Assembly (NCBI GenBank): GCA_009797885.1
Contig: WNKP01000003.1
Coordinates: 398,556 to 462,555, forward strand
Direction: 5' to 3'
DNA length: 64,000 bases
From: Flavobacteriaceae bacterium GF1
GTDB taxonomy: Bacteria > Bacteroidota > Bacteroidia > Flavobacteriales > Flavobacteriaceae
Under the pieces are notes generated by a model. The model worked only from the letters and a program-made list of their open reading frames with translations. It did no database searches and was not told the origin of the DNA. This document shows, in pieces, positions 12,211-20,600 of the stretch; position 1 is the stretch's first letter, and every line of letters starts with the position of its first letter. Both the position numbers and the translations under genes were made by a program.

Positions 12211-12376
12211 AGGATTTCCCAGTCGCTTTGCGCTTTCGAAATAAGGTCATTTCGAACGCATGTGGGAAATCTCAAAAACAGAAAGCCACAACATACGTCA
12301 TGGCTTCTTTTTGGTTTTTTATGTTTTTTGCCTACTCGATATGGCACTCGTCACAGACGAGCGCTAGCGGGGGTCA
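12211..12376 (+). repeat. Composite hairpin + REP repeat, copy 2
   Basis: Same layout as the copy at 12009, with the REP palindrome at 12343-12373. From about 12250 on it is nearly identical to the copy at 13727, which suggests recent duplication around the intervening transposase. Its right end abuts the truncated HTH gene. Confidence 0.8.
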
Positions 12377-12573
12377 CCATGGCGGAGCTTTTCTATGACA
12401 ATGATAGTTTGCGTGAGGTAAGCTCCATGGACAAGACCCTTATGGAACGGGTATCCCTCATAGACAGCCTCACCAAAGAAGAGCAGAGGACACTTTTCAC
12501 AGTGCTTGATGCCTTTGTTGCCAAACGTAAATTCAAGAGTACCCTAAAGACCGTGCTCCAGGATATTGAGTAA
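12377..12573 (+). pseudogene. 3' remnant of an XRE-family HTH regulator gene
   Basis: The frame from about ATG 12379 to the stop at 12571-12573 encodes roughly 64 residues matching only the C-terminal tail seen in flavobacterial HTH regulators (MDKTLMERVSLIDSLTKEEQ, then ending FKSTLKTVLQDIE). The DNA-binding part is missing: repeat copy 2 begins where it should be, so the 5' end was lost there. A second remnant with the same ending lies at 16315-16413. Confidence 0.65.
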
Positions 12574-12579
12574 CCTAAT

Positions 12580-12948
12580 ATGAAGGAGATACTAATATTC
12601 GCACTAATTTTTCTTCTGGTAATTGCATTCCTAATATATGCTCTTGCCAGCAACGAGATTTTGAATGCCAAGATTAAAAAAGAAGCGGCAAAAAAAGGTT
12701 ACTTAAACGTTCAAATAAAAAAAACAGAGAAGACTTTTGATATTAAGAATGACTCCAAAAATCCAATCCTCAATTTCGTAAGACATAATATTCTTATAAG
12801 TCATGGTCTTTCAGTATACCAAAAAATACCAAAAAAATTGATTATCCCTTCATCTGGGGAATCTAAAAAAATGGAAGTTTTTGTGATTGCCGAGACTTAC
12901 TTCTTATACCCTGTTAAAGTACATTTTCAAAATAATCAAGCGGATTGA
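12580..12948 (+). CDS. Small membrane-anchored protein of unknown function
   Basis: A 122-residue protein with one N-terminal membrane helix (about residues 4-23) and a Lys-rich soluble part. I do not recognise a family. It starts 6 bp after the HTH remnant's stop codon, and the comparable remnant at 16315 is also followed by a membrane protein gene. In an RHS toxin neighbourhood, small membrane proteins are often orphan immunity genes, but nothing in this sequence proves that. Confidence 0.6.
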   Translation: MKEILIFALIFLLVIAFLIYALASNEILNAKIKKEAAKKGYLNVQIKKTEKTFDIKNDSKNPILNFVRHNILISHGLSVYQKIPKKLIIPSSGESKKMEVFVIAETYFLYPVKVHFQNNQAD

Positions 12949-13042
12949 TTAAGCATAAGGCTATATGCTATTTCGCTAAAAAGTTGTTCATAGTTCAAAA
13001 TAGTCTTTTTCCCTGTAAAAAATGATAAGGCATATATTTCAC

Positions 13043-13074
13043 CTGCTAGCGCTCGTTTGTAACGAGTGCTATAG
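13043..13074 (-). repeat. REP palindrome flanking the transposase, left side (inverted)
   Basis: CTGCTAGCGCTCG-TTTGTAA-CGAGTGCTATAG is a REP palindrome of the same kind as those in the composite repeats, but in the opposite orientation. It lies just beyond the 3' end of the RAYT gene. With its partner at 13697 it brackets the transposase. Confidence 0.7.
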
Positions 13075-13084
13075 TAACAATAAT

Positions 13085-13641
13085 TTATGCCAAAAAACCA
13101 ATCTCATCCACTTCCAGAATAGTATGATCACCCGCAAAATTCCGTGCACTACTATATTTCCATTCCGTTGGTTCAGTAACAAAACCGGATTCAACTGGAT
13201 TGTTGTGAACATAATCAATCTTCTGTTTGATGACAGAGGTGCTCCAAAGCTCAATGGGCTTGTTATGGTATTGCCAAAATTGATATTTTGATATGTTGCC
13301 TTTCTTTTTCCCGCCATGTTCAAACATCCAAAGCAACCATTCCTTTCTACTCTCTTGTGGATTTTCCTCAATGGCACGGATCATCTTCTTTGCAGTGTAC
13401 TTTTTGAAATCCCTTAACAAAGCTGTTGGATTCTCATTGGAATCCCGAAATATGAAATGAATATGGCTTGGCATAAAGCAGTAGGCATACAGTTCCAACC
13501 CTTTTTCCTTTCGACAATAATCAACACTGGTAGCCAAACCTGAAAGTATTCCCCCCGTACAAAAACATCCAACCAATATACAGTGGCAAAGCTTACAAAG
13601 TAAGCGGCCGTCGGATTCTGGAATTTGTATTTTCTGCTCAT
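13085..13641 (-). pseudogene. REP-associated tyrosine transposase (RAYT, IS200-like), frameshifted
   Basis: The start (ATG at 13641, MSRKYKFQNPTAAYFVSF) and the rest (SVDYCRKEKGLELYAYCFM, then PSHIHFIF) belong to one RAYT protein but are in different frames. The switch lies near 13530-13555, close to a run of six G on the coding strand. The HUH motif appears as PSHIHFIF, and the conserved WLLWMFE, HNKPIELWS and KIDYVHNNP blocks are all present. RAYTs are single-copy HUH endonucleases thought to move REP sequences. It is flanked by inverted REP palindromes. It is probably inactive unless the G-run allows programmed slippage. Confidence 0.85.
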
Positions 13642-13696
13642 ATAGTTCTAAAAATACAAAACAACTATTTTTACCTAGAACCATGTTTTCTGGTAT

Positions 13697-13723
13697 GGCA
13701 CCCGTCACAGACGAGTGCTAGCG
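13697..13723 (+). repeat. REP palindrome flanking the transposase, right side
   Basis: A REP copy (CCGTCACAGACGAGTGCTAGCGG in part) 55 bp upstream of the RAYT start codon, in direct orientation relative to the composite repeats and inverted relative to the palindrome at 13043. Confidence 0.7.
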
Positions 13724-13726
13724 GTG

Positions 13727-13847
13727 GAACGTATGTGGGAAATCTCAAAAACAGAAAGCCACAACATACGTCATGGCTTCTTTTTGGTTTTTTATGTTTT
13801 TTGCCTACTCGATATGGCACTCGTCACAGACGAGCGCTAGCGGGGGG
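13727..13847 (+). repeat. Composite repeat, copy 3 (5' truncated)
   Basis: Begins at GGAACGTATGTGGG and then runs nearly identical to copy 2, ending in the REP palindrome at 13816-13847. The left hairpin module is missing. Together with copy 4 it fills the 300-bp gap between the transposase and the lipoprotein gene. Confidence 0.8.
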
Positions 13848-13990
13848 CTTTCGAAATAAGGTCATTTCGAGCGTATGTGAGAAATCTTAATAACAAAAAA
13901 GCCACAACATACGTCATGGCTTCTGCTAGGTTCTTTATGTTTTTTGCCTACTCGATACGGCACTCGTCACAGACGAGCGCTAGCGGGGGG
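13848..13990 (+). repeat. Composite repeat, copy 4
   Basis: Follows copy 3 directly and most resembles copy 1 (shared GCTAGGTTCTTTATG stretch). REP palindrome at 13959-13990. So the pairs 1/4 and 2/3 are the closest relatives, nested around the RAYT. Confidence 0.8.
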
Positions 13991-14015
13991 GCGGTTTTTC
14001 TTTTGTTAAATCATT

Positions 14016-14549
14016 CTAGTCATAGAACGAAGCTGTTTCGAGTGCTATCTTCACATCTCCATTTTCCTTAATGACACAGACATATTCGAACATCTGGTTA
14101 GGCCTGAACTCGGCTTTATCCTTGAGTCCTTGCTTCCCCACTTGTTCATAATAGTCCGTAAACCTTATCTGGACAAGGTTTTTATAAACCTTGTTCACCT
14201 TAAAAACACCATAACCCTCATTACGGTTGGACATATCCATCAAGCTTTCTTCATAATGATCACCACATTCTAAAATATCGGCTTGTGCTTTGTTAAACCT
14301 TTTTTCGGATATGCCCAGCGTCTTAAGCAGAGACTTTTTCTCTTCTTCCGAGTATGGCATTAATGATAAAGTATCTAGGTATGGACTTACCAAGTAACAG
14401 CTTTTCGAAAGATGTTTCTCCCTTAGCTCTATCACCTTGTCAATACATTTCTGTATTACAAGTTTGTCCTCTTGTTCAAAGCACGATTCCTTTCTATTGC
14501 AACCACTCAAAGTAATTGCTAAAACCGATATGACTAATATGAACCTCAT
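14016..14549 (-). CDS. Lipoprotein, probable immunity partner of the orphan RHS tip
   Basis: A 177-residue protein with a lipoprotein signal (MRFILVISVLAITLSGCNRK, lipobox Cys at 17) and no recognised domain. Its start overlaps the stop of the RHS fragment by 4 bp, the usual arrangement of a toxin tip and its cognate immunity gene in polymorphic toxin loci. A periplasm-facing lipoprotein would suit a toxin acting in the periplasm or envelope. Function is inferred from position only. Confidence 0.6.
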   Translation of the reverse strand: MRFILVISVLAITLSGCNRKESCFEQEDKLVIQKCIDKVIELREKHLSKSCYLVSPYLDTLSLMPYSEEEKKSLLKTLGISEKRFNKAQADILECGDHYEESLMDMSNRNEGYGVFKVNKVYKNLVQIRFTDYYEQVGKQGLKDKAEFRPNQMFEYVCVIKENGDVKIALETASFYD

Positions 14550-16324
14550 TGTTTTACTTTTTTGTTCTTATAAAGATCAGGTATTGATTGTTTAGTGTAC
14601 CTAATCTGTTTCTTGGTTCCGTCCACTTCATAATATAAGGTTGAAGGTGTACTGCCATAGATATATCTCGTTGGCAAGTTCAACTCACTTCTGATTGCAT
14701 TTATTCGATCGGTGACTGGCCCTGTTTGTGTTGCTGCATCATTATCGTTAGGATCCCTAAAGACTCGACCTGTTTTTTCCCTATTATCCTCTTCACTATC
14801 AAAAAACTTTGCCCCAGTTACGGTATGTAGGCTTTCGTGAAGGAATACCATCCCAACATTGTTAGTCCTACTATCGACACCGTTGTCTTCCAATGCTTTT
14901 TGTTGACCATAGATTTGTTCGGCATCGAGTAAAACATAATCTACGCCTCCTTGGCGTGTTGTCGCTGTACCGTTACTGGTACTGTTCACCTTTATTACGT
15001 CTTCACTACCGAGTAAATGATCTACAAAAGCACTTCCACTATCACTGCAATTGCCACTATCGCCACAGCCTTCGGATGTCAATATTGATTTTCCGTCATT
15101 GTCTGTATTGACACTTATCTTTTGACCTGATATCTCTGATAGGTTGGCCATTAAATTTATCAAGAGAAACAGTTCGTTTTTACCGTTCTTTCTCAGCAGT
15201 TCGGTAACATCCACTTCCTGGCCATCTGGGTCGACAAAGAAAACAGGATTGTTGAATGCATAGTTATAACCTGATTTGTCATAGTATTTTTCTGCCAATG
15301 GATCGATGCTCATCCATCTTCCAATACTGGCATCGTAATTCCTAAAACCAAAATCCAGCCAGTTCAGACCCAAAGATTCGTCAAGCTCCTTACCACTGTA
15401 GGTCATGTAATTATTTTCCACTCCATTTATTTGGTTATTGTATCCCTTATGTTCAAGTCCGAAAGGATAGTAATTGTTCTCCTCAATAATTGTGGGCGTG
15501 CCGGGGTTACTTGGATTATCGGTATAGGACAGCCGTACGTTGCCCAAATGATCCTTATATTGGTAGACATGGTCATATCCTCCGCCGTTGGCGTTGACAT
15601 AGCCTTCGGGATGGGAGAAAAACTGTAAGGTACCATTCTCATAGACAAAATTCCCTGCATAGTCCGTGGTTGTCAAAGAACCATTGTCATTGGCCACCTT
15701 TTGTATTTTGGTGCCCAAGGCATCATAAATATAGTTGATCTTTTTATTATTGTTATTGTCAAACTTTATTTCCTGGGGCAGGTTCAGGTGGTTGTAGGTA
15801 ATTCCGTCAAGACTCGCCGTTCCAATACCCTTGTTGAGATCGCGTACCATATTCCCGTTGGCATCGTACCAATAGTCCTGGTTGTTGGCCGAGCTGTCCT
15901 TAAAGCCATAAGTATTGCTGCCCGTATCGTTCACCTTATAAAGACGGTTGCTCATCTCACTGTTATGGTAATCGTAGTCCAGCACGTCCATAGTACCAAA
16001 GGAGGTTGCCCCAGCATCGGTATGCCCCCTACGGGTCAGCGATTGAATGTTCCCGTTTTTGTCATAAGTTATTCCGCTTAATGAATAGTTACTGCTATTG
16101 GCCGCGGCACTGGTGATTCGGTTGAGCGGGTCATACGCATAACGGTACCATTTCAGGCCACTGTCCGTATTTGCAGTGCGCCATTCCGTTTCGGCGATGT
16201 TTCCATTGTACAACGCGGTACCGCTATGGCCCACGGTATTGTAATTGATGCCAAAGGCAAAAAGATCACCATAATGTAATTCATTATTGTTTAAATTTAC
16301 ACTAGATATGCATTGCTTTGACAA
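14546..16324 (-). CDS. Orphan RHS core fragment with HExxH metallopeptidase-like toxin tip
   Basis: A 592-residue frame. Residues about 20-350 are YD/RHS repeats and the RHS-associated core ending (SYTDNPSN..., NNYYPFGLEHKGYN, then IGRWMSIDPLAEKYY and YAFNNPVFFVDPDG). The C-terminal 230 residues are a distinct tip carrying H496-E-S-L-H500 with downstream acidic residues, which suggests a zinc peptidase. The N-terminal half of a full RHS protein and any signal peptide are absent. The frame starts at a junction with an HTH-gene remnant, so this is a displaced rhs-CT cassette and may be silent until recombined into an intact RHS gene. Confidence 0.75.
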   Translation of the reverse strand: MSKQCISSVNLNNNELHYGDLFAFGINYNTVGHSGTALYNGNIAETEWRTANTDSGLKWYRYAYDPLNRITSAAANSSNYSLSGITYDKNGNIQSLTRRGHTDAGATSFGTMDVLDYDYHNSEMSNRLYKVNDTGSNTYGFKDSSANNQDYWYDANGNMVRDLNKGIGTASLDGITYNHLNLPQEIKFDNNNNKKINYIYDALGTKIQKVANDNGSLTTTDYAGNFVYENGTLQFFSHPEGYVNANGGGYDHVYQYKDHLGNVRLSYTDNPSNPGTPTIIEENNYYPFGLEHKGYNNQINGVENNYMTYSGKELDESLGLNWLDFGFRNYDASIGRWMSIDPLAEKYYDKSGYNYAFNNPVFFVDPDGQEVDVTELLRKNGKNELFLLINLMANLSEISGQKISVNTDNDGKSILTSEGCGDSGNCSDSGSAFVDHLLGSEDVIKVNSTSNGTATTRQGGVDYVLLDAEQIYGQQKALEDNGVDSRTNNVGMVFLHESLHTVTGAKFFDSEEDNREKTGRVFRDPNDNDAATQTGPVTDRINAIRSELNLPTRYIYGSTPSTLYYEVDGTKKQIRYTKQSIPDLYKNKKVKQ

Positions 16325-16413
16325 AGAAAACCTTGTTCAACCTGCTGTATGACTTTACGGCAAAGAACAAGTTCAAGAGTACATTAAAGACCGTTCTTCA
16401 GGATATTGAATAA
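16315..16413 (+). pseudogene. Second 3' remnant of an HTH regulator gene
   Basis: Thirty-two codons ending at TAA 16411-16413 read ALTKKTLFNLLYDFTAKNKF and then KSTLKTVLQDIE. They align with the last 33 residues of the remnant at 12377-12573, sharing an identical 13-residue ending. The DNA upstream belongs to the orphan RHS fragment on the other strand, so this is a recombination joint. Confidence 0.7.
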
Positions 16414-17149
16414 ATCAGACCTTAAACCTAAATCAGAATCTAAAGCCAATGTTCCCAAGAGAGTATTGGCTGCTCTGTTGCTTTTTGTCCTGTTAATAGT
16501 TGTGGTAAAATTAGGCTTTGATTATTACAACTTTCTGTACCCTATAATTATGATCAGTGTTTTAATCTTTATTTATAAAAAATATAGGGTTTCAAAAAAT
16601 CGAAGTGTATTTATCAAAACAATGCTGATCATTAGTTTTTTGTGCCTTGTAATGCCTGATAGTACTGTCTATAAATTAAAAAACGATAGATATTTTTGGT
16701 CTGAAGCTCCGTTGAAAGTGTCGCATTTTCAAGTCATAAGGAACATTGATAATGACACTACCGCAATGGTGAATCCAGTGTTGATTGGGGCTATCAGTAG
16801 AGTATACAATTATCCGCCTGCCATATTGTTTACATCTGACGACATTGGCCGTTCTTGGATAGATACCACCTCCTTTGACAACTCAATCGAAGGTCAAAAA
16901 GCTCTCCATGAGTTATTGGAGCATGAAAAAAGACACCTAGATATCAACGAAATCTATACACGCAAAGCACAAGACAGTCTAAATAAAATGATGTTCTCTT
17001 CCTATATGGAAAAATACGATGTTGTAACTTATTTTTTCAAAATCTCGGATAGCATTCAAGGTGTTTTCGATGTAGAGACAGGTCATGGAACTGTTAAAGT
17101 TTCAGTGGAACAGTGGAATATTCATTTAGAACAGCAACTCTCTAAATAA
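16406..17149 (+). CDS. Membrane protein with HExxH metallopeptidase-like domain
   Basis: A 247-residue protein with two or three N-terminal membrane helices (about residues 20-80) and a soluble domain containing H173-E-K-R-H177-LDINEIYTRKAQ. That pattern resembles the DUF922 family (HEQ.HFDI.E.YARK), putative zinc proteases. The only start in frame near the 5' end is TTG at 16406, overlapping the HTH remnant; the true start is uncertain. It sits between two toxin-immunity modules, but its own role is unknown. Confidence 0.6.
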   Translation: MNKSDLKPKSESKANVPKRVLAALLLFVLLIVVVKLGFDYYNFLYPIIMISVLIFIYKKYRVSKNRSVFIKTMLIISFLCLVMPDSTVYKLKNDRYFWSEAPLKVSHFQVIRNIDNDTTAMVNPVLIGAISRVYNYPPAILFTSDDIGRSWIDTTSFDNSIEGQKALHELLEHEKRHLDINEIYTRKAQDSLNKMMFSSYMEKYDVVTYFFKISDSIQGVFDVETGHGTVKVSVEQWNIHLEQQLSK

Positions 17150-17167
17150 TGCTTCCATATATCCGTT

Positions 17168-17599
17168 CTAAAGACTAACACTCAAGAGCTTATAAATAGC
17201 TTCTAAATCATGTCTAGACCAACCTTCGTAATTTGGGATGATTTTAAAAATCATGTTTTGTAGTGAATCGTAAAGTCTTAGTTCTTTTCTTTTAATACCT
17301 CTTGGCCCTGTTTCTGTGTTATAAGTAATTGATACGTTGTCAAATCGATATTGTTCAGTATGTCTTAATACTCCGTACCTAGTGTAGGTAACTTTAATTG
17401 ATCTCAAATCACTATCAATTTTGATTCCTATGACCCTTTTCTTAAAAAGAAGGGAAAAAACATAATATACTACGATGACACAAATCATAGTAAGTAAATA
17501 TTGTCCCTTTTCAAGGAAGAAAATCACTATAATCACAAATAGAACAGTCAATATCACATTAAGTGCAATATTGACTGTTTTAGGTTTATATTCAATCAT
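17168..17599 (-). CDS. Small two-helix membrane protein, probable RHS immunity protein
   Basis: A 143-residue protein with two adjacent membrane helices (about residues 12-50) and a C-terminal beta-rich domain of about 85 residues. I recognise no family with certainty; the layout resembles YcxB/PH-like membrane proteins. It follows the RHS toxin gene by 36 bp on the same strand, the slot normally occupied by the immunity gene. An inner-membrane protein would suit the glycine-rich, hydrophobic tip of that toxin. Confidence 0.6.
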   Translation of the reverse strand: MIEYKPKTVNIALNVILTVLFVIIVIFFLEKGQYLLTMICVIVVYYVFSLLFKKRVIGIKIDSDLRSIKVTYTRYGVLRHTEQYRFDNVSITYNTETGPRGIKRKELRLYDSLQNMIFKIIPNYEGWSRHDLEAIYKLLSVSL

Positions 17600-17635
17600 A
17601 AAAGTGTAGCCTAAAAGGTTCCTTTATAAGCAAAG

Positions 17636-20600
17636 TTAAAAAGGATTCTTTTCTGTTTTGACCAACCTAGTATCAAGTTTTAAAGAAGATGTGCTGGAAC
17701 TATGGCTATTATCACTTGTGTTATTTGAAGAGCTTTGAGTTGAAATCAAATTACCTGCCGCTTCAATTACACCATAGGTGTCTTGTATTGCATCGACACC
17801 TTGAATCGTATTGAACAAAGTAACATCACTCATCTTTGCTATTGTTGAAAGGTTACCTCCGGAAAGCATCCCAGGGGCAAATTGACCAAGGGCATCTATC
17901 ATTTCGGCATTCTCGCTACCATTTTGGTGGGCCACTAACCCAGCTAAAGAACTAGATTTATGTAATGGCTCGTTAGCCCCGTCATTGGCGAATGCATCTA
18001 CGATTTGACCAAAACCAATTCCAATCTCAGTAATTGACAAAGTAAGTGCAGTGGTTCCTCCCAAAAGAGAAGCCGTTCCCCCGCTTTCCGCAATAACAGC
18101 CACTGATCCAACAGCTCCAACTGTACCCATGGCCATGCCTTGAACACCTTTAATCACTTTTTGGGCTTTGCCAGGTGGGCCAGGATAAATCATGTTTTCG
18201 TGATTGGGATTGTCTGGGTTGTAATCTTCTCCCAATGCGGTTCCGTTCATTATACCTTGTTCAGTCAACTGATTCCAATCAAACTCATCCAGTTCTAATC
18301 CTTCAAGTTCAGTACCCATCCCAAGCTTGTTCTCTTGAAACGCATAGGTGGAGTTGTACACATAGTCCTCTGCCAATGGGTCAATTTGCCAGAACCTTCC
18401 CGTTGATGGATCACTGACACGGTATCGCCATTCATGTGTATTTAATCCTAGGTCTTTGGTCAGCTCCTGTCCCTGATAGGTCTTCAGGTTGTTCTCCACT
18501 CCATAGGAAGCAAAATTGTACCCCTTGTGCTCCATGCCGAAAGGATAGTAGTTCTGCTCTTTGCGTATCTCAGTTGATGGGTCTATCGAACCATCGTTGT
18601 TATCGTCCGCATAGGTGATACGGGTGTTGCCCCAGATGTCAACGTAACGGTACACGTACTGCCACCCGCTGCCATCAGGTTCAATGTAGCCCTCTGGCTG
18701 CGTTATCTGTTTAAGGGTACCGTTTTCGTAAACATAGTTACCATTGTAATCCGTGGTTGTGGTAACACCTCCTTGGGTCTTCTTTTTTTGGAGCTTTGTC
18801 CTGTCAGCAGCGTAGACATAGTCCAGTATACCTGCATTGCTGCCCGTCACCGTAATCTTCGTCGGCATGTTGAGATGGTTGTACTTCACGGAGGTTATTT
18901 TCTTATTGTCGTCACGGGTCATGTTGCCATTGGCATCGAACTGGTACTCCGTGGTGCTTTCCGCTCCTTCAATAAAGCCTGTCACCGTACTGGCAGCTGT
19001 TGCGTCGTTGATCGACTTCAACTGGTTCCCATCGTACTGGTAGGTCAGGTCGTCCATCAACCCGAAGTTTGTGGCATTAACGTCCCTGTGTCCGTTCCGT
19101 TTCAACCTTGTGATGTTGCCCATCTTGTCATACTGCACCAGCCCCAGATTGTAGTTCGTATTGGAGCTCGTTGCCCCCGTAATACGCCCAAAGGCATCAT
19201 AATCGTATAGGTACGACCTTTGCACGTTGTCATTGGCCGTTTTCCAAATACCCTCTGTGACAGCCCTATCGTAACGGGCCTTCGCCGAATTTGAGGGGTC
19301 ATTGTAGTTGATCGCAAAGGCAAAAAGGTCCCCACCCAAACTGGTGGGATCGTTGATCTGCTTTAACCACCCCCTAACATTATAGGCATACTCCACGGTC
19401 TGTAGGCCCCCGCCCACTTCCTTTTGGACCAATTGCCCCAAATGATTATAGCTGTTGTCCACCAGGGTCTCCTGGGCCTGTCCGTTAATGGTCTGTTGTT
19501 GCCGTGCCAACCTCCCCTGGTGATCATAGGTAAAGGTATCCAGGGTAACAATATCCGAATGTCCCGTCCGTTGGTGGGTGGCTCTCGTTTGTACCACCTT
19601 GCCCCCAAAGTCCAGCTCCGTTTCCACGATATCCGTGGTGTTCAGGTAGTTGTTCTTGGTCGCCGTATAGATGGCCCTTCCCTTTTCGTCATAGCCGGTG
19701 ATGGTGGTGATCCAATAGCTGGTGCCCAGTACCCGTACCTTGCTTACCGTGGGCAGGCCCTTTACGTTGCTGGCCTTGGCCTGCCCCAGAACCGTTGTGG
19801 GTACACTAAGGCCATCGGTGTCCACATAACTGTCATAATAGTTAATGGTGTGCAGTTCCACAATGTCGGTGCTCGGATAGGTATTGTTGGTATAATGGAC
19901 TTGTTTGTTGTCCAGCAGAACACTTGTGGTGGCATCGGTCTGTCCCTCATAGGTCAATGACGCATCCACACTGGCCTGCATGGAGGTCCTGCCCGTACCC
20001 CTTAGATGGATACCGGAATAGGCCACCCGGCCATGCGCATCGTATTTGGTAAAGAGCCATCTGGCGGTATTATACAATACGGGATCTCTGGTCAATACAG
20101 GTTGGTCCAGTTTGTTGTACACAATCTCTTCCCAAATACTGCTTGTACCCTTACCGGGCAGTTTCTTTTCCACCAAGCGGTTGCGGTGGTCGTATTTGTA
20201 CTGGTAGCAAAGTTCGTTGAGTTCGGTCGTACTCACACTGGCCGTCGTTACCTTGGGCGGAATCACATAGGTTAGGTTTCCGTAGTCATCATACACATAA
20301 TAGGTGTCATGGGGGCCGTTGTTGTAGGTTCGTTTTAGGATCACCCTTCCGTTTTTGTCCACAAATTCCTCGGTACTGTGGTTCGTACCGGAGGTATGGT
20401 TCTCATCATAGGTCACATTTTTATAAAGTTCCCCGGTGGCATATGCCCCGGATAGTTTATTTAGGGTAGGGGCTTCTGGGTTCCCTCCGGTAAAAACGAC
20501 CTCAAACTTGGCTACGGCATCATTGGATTGGGAATTCACGTGGTATCCAAATCCAATTTCATGGCCATTGCCCAGCTTCCAATCCTGTCCCGGGGCGGCC

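Noticed and set aside
12056..12244. Open frame through repeat copy 1 (62 codons)
   Set aside because: It lies entirely in the hairpin/REP repeat; a parallel frame in copy 2 exists only because the repeats are similar. No codon bias or start signal.
13022..13291. 89-codon frame antisense to the RAYT gene
   Set aside because: Overlaps the clearly coding RAYT C-terminus in the opposite strand and resembles no family.
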